Notes: generated from the sequence alone by a model not told the origin. A stretch of 45,146 nt of DNA from Domibacillus indicus (GCF_023715895.1 NZ_JAMBOO010000033.1:1-45146); one strand, 5' to 3'; positions 22,677 through 31,476 are shown, counted from the first letter of the stretch. Translations and numbers: made by a program.

Positions 22677-25268
22677 TTAAACCAATACCCGTTCTTTTTC
22701 ACGTTTACGCTCTTCTTCTGTAGAAGTAGAAGAATCAAAGGCATCCAGAAGGTCTTTGAAAACTGGATTGATTTTCACGATGGCCGAGCGGCCGTAAATA
22801 TCCTGAAACAGCGCCTCCCCGCGGTTCAGTCCTTTCAACGTTTCAATGTTTGCTGTTGTCTGCGGCAGGTTTAAGTAATCCAGCATTTCTGCTGCTTCAC
22901 TCGTCTTTTTCATCCCAAAGCTGAACTTCATGCCGATATTTGCGACATCGTCCCCATAATCCGAGGCATTCTGTGATCCTTTTATCAGGGTGGTATTATA
23001 ATAGCGCCCCTGTCGGATAATGAAATTCATTAATTCAGCGCCCACAGCACTCCGGTCCACACTTCTAGCTTCATCCTGCAGAATAATTTTATGCCGGGAT
23101 CGGTCCTGGTTGAACATATACTGCTTTGTAAAAGCGGTCAGCGAAATCATAATAGCCTCTGATATTTTGTGTGCCGGGCGCGGCTGCTTTGTAGAGGCAT
23201 CCGGCAGCGTCAGGTTCTGCACCATCATCACTTGAAGCGGCTTATCTACTGTCAGCACTCTGTAGTCCTGTCCAACTTCGCCAAACAGAAGCTTGGCCAG
23301 CTGATTGCGCCGCAATGTTTCCAACGTGCCTTTCAGCCGCTCAATCGATTCATGCCGGCTTTTTGACATATTTTCGGGTCGCTTCTTGTACAGTTCCTGA
23401 AGGTAGGAGATGACAGCACCAATGCATGGATCCTTCACCCGCGATACTTCTTCCACCGCTTCACTTAAGATGGTGTACTGGTCATCCTGAATATGGATGC
23501 CCGCCAAATAAGAGAGAATGTCCATGCACACATCTTTGGCTTCTTCCATATTGGTACTTGTGCGGAATGGATCCAGGCACCCGGCATCTTCCTGGCTGCG
23601 GCCAAGTGTCCAAAGCGAAATATGCTCTTTCGGAATAAACGGCAGTCCAGCTTCCCATCCTTTCCTGTCTCCCTTTGGATCCAGAATCAATGCCTGGGAG
23701 CCGCTTAGTACCGACAAATACGTAAACAGGTTCATAAAAACCGATTTTCCTTTGCCTGTCATACCTGCCACCAGAACAGAAATGGAATCCACCACATTAT
23801 GGACTCCTTCAAATGCTTTGGCAGCAAGATCCGGCTTAATAAATACGGGCCGCTTAAACTGTTTGGTGTAGCCGATAAACAGCCCGCGGTTATCGCCAAT
23901 GTTAGTAGTGGCACCAAACATGGCCCCGGCAAGTATGCCTGGGGCCGCTTCAATTTTATAATCGTTATTGTACTGCTTGGATCCCGGTATAGTTTCCATC
24001 GCCAGCCGAATCTGTTCTCCGTAAGGCGCCAGAATACTTACGCCAAACCGCGAGAGTTCATTCTGCAGCATATCCGCCCGGGACTTCAAGGTTTTCTGGT
24101 CTTTCGCATTTACTCTGAATACGAATGAACAATTGTAAGCAGGCAGGCCGCTTTTTTTGAAGTAGTTTTCCATCTGGATGGCACCCTGTTCCGAAGTAGA
24201 CACACTTAAGTCCACACCTGTGCCTCCTTTTATCGCTTCCTGCCTTTGGTCCTCAAATTCAAGCCGTGCGTTGCTCAGCTTTTTCCGGACCTGTGTGTTG
24301 TGCTGATGGTAGGCGCGAATAGAAACACCTACCGGAAACGGCATTTTGGCTTGAATTTTGTACAGCCACTCAAAACCCGGGTGATGATTCACTTCATCCA
24401 TCGAGTCACAGACAAGGTACTGCACATACATTTCTTCTACTTCATTTTCAATAATCTTCTTCATCAGCAGTGTTTTCGGGCCTATTTCTTCTATGCTTGC
24501 ACTCTGCAAATCCAAAAAGGCCTGCTCGTCAGGCCTTACCGCTGTGTGAACAGTGCCGTTTTCTTCAGACCCTTCCACGTATTCACCCGGTACGAAACCG
24601 GGCCGGTGCTTTACATCATGATTGGAATTGGTTACCGTAAACACTTTGTCCGCCAGGTATACGGCTTCCTTGGCACTCAGCGGTTTGACTGCCGAAGAAA
24701 ATCCGCCTGACACAGAGGTTACCAGAGCTTCTGCCTGCTCTTTCCAGGCATCAATTTCTTCCTGCAAAATATCATAAGGCTCCAGCCCAACCGCCCGGTA
24801 CACAGGCGACTTAAAACCAAGGAAAAATTTCTGCAGGGCATCCAGGGCATTGGTCCCCGCATTTCCCTCTTTGTATTTGTTTTTTTCCGGATTCAGCTGG
24901 ATGCCTATATAATGAAAGTACTCGCTTGTTTCATTGATCTGGCGCTGCTTCCCTAACACTTCTTTGAGCTGTTCCATAAATGCCGTACCGTTTTCTTTCA
25001 GCGGATAGCTAAGGCGCTCCATATCCTGAATGGTCTCATCTATGACCCCGACTGTGTCGGTCGGAGAAGGGGAAACGACAAAATGAAGGTCATGCCCATT
25101 ATTAGCTAGAAAAGACAGCTGCTGCTGAAAGGGTATCATCTTTTCTTCTGTTTCCCTGAAGTCGTAGCCAAAGCCTTCAACCCGGTAGTAAGCCCATACT
25201 GTGCCGTCCCGCCCAAACAGCAGATTCCCTTCAATGTGCTTAATCGGAAATTCCACTATGCTTTTCAT
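22677..25268 (-). CDS. VirB4-family conjugation ATPase
   Basis: An 863-residue protein of the VirB4/TraE/TcpF type, which powers assembly and substrate transfer in type IV secretion. The N-terminal ~480 residues match the VirB4 mating-channel domain (start MKSIVEFPIKHIEGNLLF). The C-terminal ATPase domain has Walker A LVAGMTGKGKSVFMN, then ALILDPKGDRKGW, and Walker B HKIILQDEARSV. KGSQNASDY and IGMKFSFGMK follow as in related proteins. Length is typical. ATG 25268 is preceded by AAAGGAG at about 11 bases. It is the best-conserved marker of the transfer system and suits phylogenetic placement. Confidence 0.93.
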   Translation of the reverse strand: MKSIVEFPIKHIEGNLLFGRDGTVWAYYRVEGFGYDFRETEEKMIPFQQQLSFLANNGHDLHFVVSPSPTDTVGVIDETIQDMERLSYPLKENGTAFMEQLKEVLGKQRQINETSEYFHYIGIQLNPEKNKYKEGNAGTNALDALQKFFLGFKSPVYRAVGLEPYDILQEEIDAWKEQAEALVTSVSGGFSSAVKPLSAKEAVYLADKVFTVTNSNHDVKHRPGFVPGEYVEGSEENGTVHTAVRPDEQAFLDLQSASIEEIGPKTLLMKKIIENEVEEMYVQYLVCDSMDEVNHHPGFEWLYKIQAKMPFPVGVSIRAYHQHNTQVRKKLSNARLEFEDQRQEAIKGGTGVDLSVSTSEQGAIQMENYFKKSGLPAYNCSFVFRVNAKDQKTLKSRADMLQNELSRFGVSILAPYGEQIRLAMETIPGSKQYNNDYKIEAAPGILAGAMFGATTNIGDNRGLFIGYTKQFKRPVFIKPDLAAKAFEGVHNVVDSISVLVAGMTGKGKSVFMNLFTYLSVLSGSQALILDPKGDRKGWEAGLPFIPKEHISLWTLGRSQEDAGCLDPFRTSTNMEEAKDVCMDILSYLAGIHIQDDQYTILSEAVEEVSRVKDPCIGAVISYLQELYKKRPENMSKSRHESIERLKGTLETLRRNQLAKLLFGEVGQDYRVLTVDKPLQVMMVQNLTLPDASTKQPRPAHKISEAIMISLTAFTKQYMFNQDRSRHKIILQDEARSVDRSAVGAELMNFIIRQGRYYNTTLIKGSQNASDYGDDVANIGMKFSFGMKKTSEAAEMLDYLNLPQTTANIETLKGLNRGEALFQDIYGRSAIVKINPVFKDLLDAFDSSTSTEEERKREKERVLV

Positions 25269-25292
25269 CGAGGTTCAACACTCCTTTGCCAC

Positions 25293-25751
25293 TCATTTGT
25301 ATGTCATATATCCTTTAAAGGAATAGACTGCAGATTTAAACTGGCTTTTGGTTTTTCTCCGCTCCTTAAACGTACAGGATCCCTGGACCGCAAATGTTTT
25401 TGGTTTTTCTATCTTTCTTCCTTTATAATAAGTAACCTGCTCCAGCTTCCGGCGATGAAAGCTGATGAAAGAACGAAAATAGGAAATCGGAGAGCGGTTT
25501 TCAGTTCCGATATCAGACACCAGCCAGGCAAGCGTTACAGGGATCGCTAATAAAATACCGGCTGGGATCCAGTGCAGAAGCCCTCCAAGGAACGGTGTAA
25601 AGTACCATAACAGCTCGACTGCCCCAAAAAGAAAAAAGTAAAAGATAGATTTTAAACGGATCGGCCTTCCCAGCTGCAAGCCAAACAGCTGATAAATTTT
25701 CCGGTCAAACGTTAAAAAGTTGTTGATCACATACAGCGGCACCCGGTTCAT
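25293..25751 (-). CDS. TcpE-family conjugal transfer membrane protein
   Basis: A 152-residue protein with two membrane helices (about 38-55 and 60-82). The start is typical of TcpE: VPLYVINNFLTFDRKIYQLFGLQLGRPI before the membrane part, and FISFHRRKLEQVTYYKGRK after it. A basic cytoplasmic tail ends the protein. TcpE proteins are channel components next to the VirB4 gene in Tn916/pCW3-type systems, as here. Start at ATG 25751 with AGAGGGTG upstream; a GTG three bases earlier is in frame. Confidence 0.8.
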   Translation of the reverse strand: MNRVPLYVINNFLTFDRKIYQLFGLQLGRPIRLKSIFYFFLFGAVELLWYFTPFLGGLLHWIPAGILLAIPVTLAWLVSDIGTENRSPISYFRSFISFHRRKLEQVTYYKGRKIEKPKTFAVQGSCTFKERRKTKSQFKSAVYSFKGYMTYK

Positions 25752-25794
25752 CACATCACCCTCTTTACGTGTTTCTTCTATAATATTAAAAAAG

Positions 25795-26016
25795 CTATAC
25801 GCCCAAGTTCAGCTGTCCGCTCAGCCATTCCGACAAGTTCAGCAAGACTTCCGGATTGACCACGAAAATACCAATGAACGCAAGTCCAATCAGGCTGCCA
25901 ATCATCGTCAGCCATGCACGTTTGTAAGCCGCGGCTAAAAGGACAATAAACAGCACAAACAAAAGAATGTATTGTACCTGCTCGGAAAACCATTGGAAAA
26001 TTCCTTCTAAGCTCAT
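25795..26016 (-). CDS. TcpD-like small membrane protein
   Basis: A 73-aa protein with two membrane helices (about 13-32 and 36-53) and conserved-looking loops (YKRAWLTMIGSLIGL). The gene lies between tcpC and tcpE, as in pCW3 and related systems, and overlaps the preceding stop by four bases (ATGA) with GGGGGA upstream. Confidence 0.75.
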   Translation of the reverse strand: MSLEGIFQWFSEQVQYILLFVLFIVLLAAAYKRAWLTMIGSLIGLAFIGIFVVNPEVLLNLSEWLSGQLNLGV

Positions 26017-27017
26017 TGCTTATCCCCCTCACTTTCATTCATAGCGGACACGACAAAACGCTCGCCATCTTTTTTGACGGCCAGCTCATAGTCCGTATGA
26101 AACTGCATCTTTGATTCCGGGTCCTGCATGATCACTTCACTCTGTACAATATATTCGCCTTTCTTTTGGCCTTCGTATATGTCTGCTGAGGCTACCTTGA
26201 CAAACTCCATTGATTTATTCAGACCGGCAATATGGGTTCCATCATCTAATATATAAGCAAGCTTATCCGTTGAATCTTCGGTGTAGCTTTTGAAAAACGT
26301 ATCGAGGAATCGGCGGACTGCTGTTGTTTCAGGTGATGAAGAAGCTTTTTGCAGGCCGTTTTGGTAATCCGCTTGTACCGTTGTTTTCTCATCCAGGTGC
26401 GTGAATTTAGGCAATTCATAAATTCCGTATGAGGTTCCATCATAAGCAACTGGCACTACAAAATATTTAGAGACTGGCTTTGTTTCCAGCTCATCCCCAA
26501 TTGTTTCACGTGAAAAAATTGTCGTTACATAAAAGACAATAAGCGACTTATTGTTTCCCAAATCCTCTACTTTTTTTAACGTTGACCCCTTATAAGTCGA
26601 ATTCCACGTTACCTTGTCCATGCCCAGTCCAGCCTGAGGATCCAGTCCTTCAGCCAGGAATGCACTCAGCTTTTCTTCACGCTGTTTCTTTTCTTCCTCA
26701 CTGTTTCCCCAATTAAAGTAATGTGCGGTAAAACTCTCTGCAAACTGAACAGCTTCTGGCTTTACCGCTGGATTTTCCAAATGTTCAACCGTTGTTGCTT
26801 TAGGTGCAGTGGTTTTTTCCGTCTTGGAAAATAGCGTGACAGCGACGATTAAAAACATAAAGCTGAACAGCACCCAAAAAGCAGCAGCTCCTGCCTTTCT
26901 CGCCATGTAGCCTCTGGGCCGGTTCTGTTTTTCTTTTTTCCGGGCTGCCTGCGGCGGACTGAGCATTTTTTTCAGCATATCCAAACGCCTGGATGTTCTT
27001 TTTACACTGCTTGTCAT
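26013..27017 (-). CDS. TcpC-family conjugal transfer protein (VirB8-like)
   Basis: A 334-residue bitopic protein: a basic cytoplasmic start (RTSRRLDMLKKML), one membrane helix (about 45-66) and two tandem extracellular NTF2-like domains (about 90-200 and 215-330). This is the architecture known for TcpC of pCW3, a VirB8-type scaffold protein. YFVVPVAYDGTSYGIYELP lies at the end of the first domain. The start is placed at ATG 27017, about ten bases after AAAGGAG; the open frame upstream has no signal. It lies directly before tcpD, tcpE and virB4, the standard order. Confidence 0.85.
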   Translation of the reverse strand: MTSSVKRTSRRLDMLKKMLSPPQAARKKEKQNRPRGYMARKAGAAAFWVLFSFMFLIVAVTLFSKTEKTTAPKATTVEHLENPAVKPEAVQFAESFTAHYFNWGNSEEEKKQREEKLSAFLAEGLDPQAGLGMDKVTWNSTYKGSTLKKVEDLGNNKSLIVFYVTTIFSRETIGDELETKPVSKYFVVPVAYDGTSYGIYELPKFTHLDEKTTVQADYQNGLQKASSSPETTAVRRFLDTFFKSYTEDSTDKLAYILDDGTHIAGLNKSMEFVKVASADIYEGQKKGEYIVQSEVIMQDPESKMQFHTDYELAVKKDGERFVVSAMNESEGDKQ

Positions 27018-27033
27018 GTATAAGCACGCTCCT

Positions 27034-27255
27034 TTAAAACTTCCTGCTTGTTCCGGCCAGGAAGCAGATTGCAATAATCAGCAGTACGGTTCCCGTTGCT
27101 CCAAACTTCCCAAGAGAGGCTTCATACAAAGAGGAAGCCTGTACCTTGCTTTCATTCCATAGTGGCTGCGCACCTGGGAATTCCTCAAGCATTACGCTGC
27201 CAATGGCGAAAATCAAAAACATCATTAACAAGACTCCCAGCAGCATTTTCAGCAT
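27034..27255 (-). CDS. Small two-helix membrane protein, first gene after the terminator
   Basis: A 73-residue protein with hydrophobic segments at about 2-21 and 53-69 joined by a polar loop. AAAGGATGG precedes ATG 27255. No family recognised; size and topology would fit a pilin-like or channel-accessory subunit, but nothing specific shows this. It begins the tcp gene run after the terminator at 27326-27352. Confidence 0.6.
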   Translation of the reverse strand: MLKMLLGVLLMMFLIFAIGSVMLEEFPGAQPLWNESKVQASSLYEASLGKFGATGTVLLIIAICFLAGTSRKF

Positions 27256-27325
27256 ATATGTCCATCCTTTCGTCCGTTAGAATTATAGGCTTTTAAATGG
27301 GCATCACCACCTTTAAGAAGAAATA

Positions 27326-27352
27326 CAAAAAACACGCTGCTGAGCGTGTTGT
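27326..27352 (-). terminator. Intrinsic terminator between parMR and the tcp genes
   Basis: On the minus strand AACACGCT CAGC AGCGTGTT is a perfect 8-bp stem with a tetraloop, followed by TTTTTT counting the last stem bases. It is a canonical terminator, yet it lies inside a series of genes all reading the same way. Confidence 0.75.
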
Positions 27353-27397
27353 ATCCTGCTGTGTCCCTAGACCTTTCTGTCGCACAGTTCCTTCTTG

Positions 27398-27775
27398 TCA
27401 TTCGATGATGCCAAAGGATGTAATCATGGCTGCTGCACTGTCGTTTAAGGCTTTTTCGGTCAACCGATTTTCACTTTCTTCATTTAGTACAGGAACCTCT
27501 TTCTGCGAAAAAACTGTTTGTTCATTTGGCAGCTGTTTAAGGAGCTCTTGATGATGTTTTTCTGCCATTTCCCGCATTACCTGCAGCTCTTTCCAGACAG
27601 CTTCATAATCATTCAATTGTTGCTTTTCTTCCGCAATGGTCCGGCAGGCAAACAGCAGCATCTGTCGGATGGCTTCGCTTCTTTTAGAATCAGCAAGGCT
27701 TTCAAGCAGTTCATACAGCTCATCATCGCCTGCCTTCAGCCGAAAGCTATAGCGTTTTTTCCACTTCTGTTCCAT
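27398..27775 (-). CDS. ParR-like ribbon-helix-helix partition protein
   Basis: A 125-aa protein with an N-terminal ribbon-helix-helix (RYSFRLKAGDDELYELLESL, then SKRSEAIRQMLLFACRTI). A coiled-coil-like middle (about 55-85) and an acidic tail follow. It lies directly behind the ParM-like gene, four bases apart, as in type II partition operons where ParR binds parC and caps ParM filaments. It would also act as repressor of the operon. The exact centromere is not obvious; the 28851-29038 spacer is the likely place. Confidence 0.7.
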   Translation of the reverse strand: MEQKWKKRYSFRLKAGDDELYELLESLADSKRSEAIRQMLLFACRTIAEEKQQLNDYEAVWKELQVMREMAEKHHQELLKQLPNEQTVFSQKEVPVLNEESENRLTEKALNDSAAAMITSFGIIE

Positions 27776-27779
27776 CTGA

Positions 27780-28850
27780 TCACATCAGGGTCCAGGCAGA
27801 TTGTTGGCTGAACAATGCTTTTCCTAAACGCAAATAACCAATTGCATTCGCAAATTGGCTTTCATGAATCGTGATTAGTCTGTAGTCAAATGATGGCTGA
27901 AGGTACAATTCAAACAGCTCACCGCCCCCGCCTGCAAGAAAAATGCCTTCATATAAGTCTGACTCTTCTGCCCAGACCCCTTTCAGGCGGTCTGTAATGT
28001 TTGCGGCTATGGACTGCTTGCTTTTTTCGATTACATCGGCAAAATCAATTCGCTTGCCTTTATAGCTTAGCTCGTTATCTTTTAGTATCCGTCCAATAAA
28101 GAATTCATTTAAATCAGCACCGCCTGTTTCTGCTTTAAAAGCCTGGCGAATGTCCCGATGAAGATTGATCACTCCTTCATCAGCTGTTCCTGATAAACGG
28201 GCAATTGGCGCAAAAGAACCGCCGGCCTGCATCTCTACTACGACAAAGTCAGTCGTTCTGAACCCAATATCGATTAAAGCAATCACCGCTCCTTCCCTCA
28301 TCAGCTGAGGATACGCAAAGCTGCCTTCATGATTGATCAGCGCAGAAAAAATAGCGGAAGCACCCTGCGGAAACACAAGTGCCTGCTCAATGTGAACGGC
28401 TCTGCTTACGTTGCTGAAAGGCCCCGTCTTCCATTCCAGTTTCGGCTGTATGCCGGTAATGGACTGTTGAAATTCTTTTGCCTGGGCGTGATAGAAATCC
28501 AGTGGAAGCCCTGTAGCCAGCTGTACATTTTTAATCGATATATCCGTCACAGCCTGAATAGCTGCATTAAGCAGGATATGTGTATACGCATGGCTGAATC
28601 GTTCCCTCTCAAAAATTCTCGAAGCGGACCGTGACTCTTTGGCCAGCTCACCAATAAAATAATCCTCTCCCTGATAGACGACCTGCATGTTGGAAAGTAT
28701 TCTATTTTTCTGGCCAAACAAATCCGTAAGGGCCCGCTCATAGCCTTTGCCTACAAGAGAAGGAAACAGCGCTCTTTTCCCGGATGAAGAAATGGCTTTG
28801 ACGAATCCATAACCTAGGTCTACAGCTACCTTTTCCATCGAATCACTCAT
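27780..28850 (-). CDS. ParM-like actin-family plasmid segregation ATPase
   Basis: A 356-residue actin-like ATPase. The first phosphate loop is VAVDLGYGFVKAISSSGKR; the second phosphate/connect region is IALIDIGFRTTDFVVVE; and the adenosine motif is EGIFLAGGGGELFE. All three nucleotide-binding motifs are in the order of the ParM/StbA/Alp family, and the length is typical. ParM filaments push plasmid copies apart. Here the gene lies in the transfer operon between the NusG-like gene and the tcp genes, so its expression may be tied to conjugation. Plasmids pLS20 and pXO1 also carry actin-like proteins. Confidence 0.85.
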   Translation of the reverse strand: MSDSMEKVAVDLGYGFVKAISSSGKRALFPSLVGKGYERALTDLFGQKNRILSNMQVVYQGEDYFIGELAKESRSASRIFERERFSHAYTHILLNAAIQAVTDISIKNVQLATGLPLDFYHAQAKEFQQSITGIQPKLEWKTGPFSNVSRAVHIEQALVFPQGASAIFSALINHEGSFAYPQLMREGAVIALIDIGFRTTDFVVVEMQAGGSFAPIARLSGTADEGVINLHRDIRQAFKAETGGADLNEFFIGRILKDNELSYKGKRIDFADVIEKSKQSIAANITDRLKGVWAEESDLYEGIFLAGGGGELFELYLQPSFDYRLITIHESQFANAIGYLRLGKALFSQQSAWTLM

Positions 28851-28867
28851 TTCGTTTTATTTTTTTC

Positions 28868-28896
28868 GAAAAAAGACATGGCTCCGCCATCCTGTC
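28868..28896 (-). terminator. Terminator-like hairpin behind the NusG-like gene
   Basis: On the minus strand GAC..ATGGC GGA GCCAT GTC forms a bulged stem followed by TTTTTT. It lies in the 188-bp gap between the nusG-like and parM-like genes, about 140 bases past the stop. Confidence 0.55.
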
Positions 28897-29038
28897 CAGG
28901 GATCGAAAAGATCCTTTCCGGGCTTGTTCCACTATTTAATTCAACAAATGAAATACTAAACAAGACACTTACGTTCGAATCTGCCGCTTTTCTTCATACA
29001 TAAATACTTAAAAGTCACAGGCATCAATGGACTGCTGC

Positions 29039-29923
29039 CTACCCGCTCATCTCCAGCCTCATATACCCTGAAACAGACAGAAAGATTAACAGTTTTCCAG
29101 TAGAAAGAGCGCAGGTGAAGTCTTTGTTTTTTTGTAAATACTTAAATAACGGAAAAGGGATGCGGATTTTTTTCTTCTTTTCATACAGAAACAGGCGGCA
29201 CGCTTCGATCCATTTTTGAACAGGCGGCTCCCCATCTGGCGATTCCGGATCGTTCTCTTGCACGTCGTTTTGTGTCTGCTCCAGCTCAACACACTCTTTC
29301 TCATGATCAAAATCCTCTTGGACAGTTGCAGATTCTTCCGCTTGTGGCAGATTTGCTTCTTCTTGAATGACGTTCATTTCTACGCTTGGTGTCAGGTCTA
29401 TCGTTTCAAAGAACTGTTCCATTTCTTCTTCTGGAATAGAATAGCGACCGACAATGCCGCGTACTTTTGGCACCCTCTTCACCAACTGCCATAGTTCTTT
29501 CGGGAGCTCGAATAATTCTTCTTTCAGCTCCAGCAGAATATAGCCTTTCATGACCGTATAAATCTTCTTTGAAAGCTGCATATCTTTCAGGTCTCTTGAC
29601 TGCTGGCGGATCTCTTTCTGGTAAGAACGCCGAAGCGCTTCTATTTCTTCACTGCTGTCTGAGGGAATTTCAGCGTGCACCATACGCAGTGTGCTGAGAT
29701 TATTTTTAATACGCTTTGTCTCAAGATATTGAGCAATATCTATTTCGTCTAAATATTCCGACACTTCACTGTGTAAAGAATCATCTTTCAGTACATGTGT
29801 AAAAGATTCAAGCGCATAAACAGCCTTTACTTTTACATCTTGAACAGCTGCCAAAACAGATTTCAGCATTTCTTTGGCTTCAATTTCCTGTCCGCTTTTT
29901 ACCTCCACTGCAAAAAATGACAT
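29039..29923 (-). CDS. NusG-like (NGN-domain) specialised transcription elongation factor
   Basis: The start MSFFAVEVKSGQEIEAKEML matches the first strand and helix of NGN domains. The segment MKGYILLELKEELFELPKEL, followed by VKRVPKVRGIVGRY and a downstream E-x-x-x-F, matches the rest. Between the two halves lies an ~80-residue charged helical insertion. No C-terminal KOW domain is recognisable; instead there is an acidic linker (about 185-235) and a basic, strand-rich end. Specialised NusG paralogues (RfaH, LoaP, plasmid ActX/TraB) suppress termination in long operons. This one is the first gene of the transfer block, with GGGAGTG before ATG 29923. I predict it antiterminates the operon. 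Confidence 0.65.
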   Translation of the reverse strand: MSFFAVEVKSGQEIEAKEMLKSVLAAVQDVKVKAVYALESFTHVLKDDSLHSEVSEYLDEIDIAQYLETKRIKNNLSTLRMVHAEIPSDSSEEIEALRRSYQKEIRQQSRDLKDMQLSKKIYTVMKGYILLELKEELFELPKELWQLVKRVPKVRGIVGRYSIPEEEMEQFFETIDLTPSVEMNVIQEEANLPQAEESATVQEDFDHEKECVELEQTQNDVQENDPESPDGEPPVQKWIEACRLFLYEKKKKIRIPFPLFKYLQKNKDFTCALSTGKLLIFLSVSGYMRLEMSG

Positions 29924-29958
29924 CTTCTACACTCCCTTCGTTTTAAAAACAAGGATGT

Positions 29959-30010
29959 TGTAAAACGCCTTTGGCTGGGGTGTTAGTAGATTACTTATTT
30001 ACCTTTTTAT
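29959..30010. repeat. 52-bp direct repeat, copy A
   Basis: The sequence starting TGTAAAACGCCTTTGGCTGG and ending ACCTTTTTAT recurs at 31477-31528 with one mismatch. The two copies exactly bracket the TnpB element between them. Copy A ends where the element's right end TTGACACTCCCAC begins. Confidence 0.8.
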
Positions 30011-30215
30011 TTGACACTCCCACGGCTAAAGCCGCAAGCCCTTCACCTTACGGTGAGACGGGTGGGATTCTGAAGTGCGAACGCGTTCACTGTCCATTTC
30101 TGTTTAGAACTCGCCTTCAGTTAAGGGCGGTGTCATCAGCCCGTCCTGCTTCGTTTTATATGCCTTCGGCATACATGTACCTAACAGGCGGTCCTGCTGT
30201 TACCACAGGACTAGG
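30011..30215 (-). ncRNA. Right end and putative omega RNA of the 30-kb TnpB element
   Basis: About 200 bases of hairpin-rich sequence lie downstream of tnpB; 30011-30141 recur as the miniature element at 7689-7819. Conservation of this non-coding piece as a mobile unit of its own supports a functional RNA or end structure. In TnpB systems the guide would be copied from the bases beyond 30011. Confidence 0.5.
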
Positions 30216-31295
30216 TTAAGCTGCTTGCTTGTTTTTCTTTTTTGAAAGGCCGCTGATGGCTTTCGAAATATTAATGGACGCGTTAGCATCAGCATGAAGT
30301 GTATATTGACATTTGGCACACGAAAACGTGTGCCTTTTTCGATTCTTTTTATCAATATGACCACATTTACACGTTTGGAAAGTGTGATGTGGATTCACGT
30401 ACTCGACTTGAATACCAGCCATTTTTGCTTTGTATTCAATAAACATTTGAAGCTGATAGTGAGACCAGGAGTGCAGATTTCTTCCAGCTTCTTTTTTTGA
30501 TTTTGCTTTACGGCGAATACCCGTCAAATCTTCCATTCGAATGCAGTGAACACCGTTCTCTGCAGCAAAATTCACGATTTGCCGGCTAATTTTATGATTT
30601 AGATTTTTCATCCACTGTGATTCTTTGTTTTTGGATTTTTTAATAACGGAGAGAAGCTTTAGCTTTCCTAACTTTTTTCTTCTTGAAGAAAATGTTCTGC
30701 GAATGAAAGCAGCCTCGTTTCCGCGAAAGAAGAGCGTTTTCGTACCAACCGAGGCAACAGCTAAATAGTTCAGCCCTACATCGATGCCCATCACTTTTGA
30801 TGAAGAAGTAGCTCGTTTTGGCTCAAATGAAATAGAAAGTGAGATATACCATTTTCCTTTTTTCTCATACAGCTCAGCGGCTCCTTGTTTTGCCTGCCCG
30901 GAAAGAATTTTATCCAGCCAGTGCTGCTGATACACTTCTGCGATAACCGGCACACCAATTCTCTTTTCTAACGTAGGGAAAGACAACTTATATAAACCAT
31001 TTTCTTTTTCGATAGCGAGATTTTGATTGTTAAAACCACACCAAAAACGGCGAAACGTTTTTGCTTTTTGATTCTTTTTCTTGGATTTCACTTCACGGAT
31101 GGTTTGATTTACCACTGCCGAAGGTAGTTTTTCTTGAGAAAAAAGCTTGTAGACCTTAGACGTTGCTTTAGATAGTTTTTCATAACTTAGCAGCCAGTTT
31201 GAAAAAGAAGTGTTTAATTCGGTCATTTTTTGATACATCAGTTTCTTTGTTTCCGTTGGTTTCTTCAGCTCTAATCTCAATGAAATAGTTTCCAC
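30216..31295 (-). CDS. tnpB: TnpB, RNA-guided nuclease (lineage 3)
   Basis: A 359-residue TnpB, slightly shorter than average. RuvC-like motifs are Asp in VMGIDVGLNYLAVA, Glu in CIRMEDLTGIRR and Asp in LHADANASINI. The zinc ribbon has CKCG (one pair) and CAKC (second pair). All catalytic residues are present. The start is placed at GTG 31295 because GGAGGAGC lies upstream; the frame is open further but without a signal. It is clearly different from the other two TnpB lineages in the window. It probably uses the conserved right-end RNA next to it; a tnpB-less copy of that RNA region lies at 7688. Confidence 0.9.
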   Translation of the reverse strand: METISLRLELKKPTETKKLMYQKMTELNTSFSNWLLSYEKLSKATSKVYKLFSQEKLPSAVVNQTIREVKSKKKNQKAKTFRRFWCGFNNQNLAIEKENGLYKLSFPTLEKRIGVPVIAEVYQQHWLDKILSGQAKQGAAELYEKKGKWYISLSISFEPKRATSSSKVMGIDVGLNYLAVASVGTKTLFFRGNEAAFIRRTFSSRRKKLGKLKLLSVIKKSKNKESQWMKNLNHKISRQIVNFAAENGVHCIRMEDLTGIRRKAKSKKEAGRNLHSWSHYQLQMFIEYKAKMAGIQVEYVNPHHTFQTCKCGHIDKKNRKRHTFSCAKCQYTLHADANASINISKAISGLSKKKNKQAA

Positions 31296-31476
31296 TCTTG
31301 CTCCTCCTTTCCAATTCACTTTATAGAGCAAACATACCAAACAAGTGTTCGTAATCCGAAAACTAAAATTGAAAAAATTTAATAAATTCGAACCTTTGAC
31401 ACGTCTGAAGACATGCCCGGTTCGACCTCGCTATCATCCCACACCTGAAGGAGTGGGCTTTCTCGCTCGTAAGGTC

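Larger units (their letters stand above)
30011..31476 (-). mobile_element. IS200/IS605-like element with tnpB only (lineage 3)
   Basis: Right end TTGACACTCCCAC at 30011; a left-end hairpin CCCACACCTGAAGGAGTGGG lies at about 31438-31457, followed by the CTTACGAGCG boundary region. No tnpA. It separates the transfer block from the ImmR-like regulator and lies between 52-bp direct repeats, which is unusual for a family that makes no target duplications. Confidence 0.65.
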
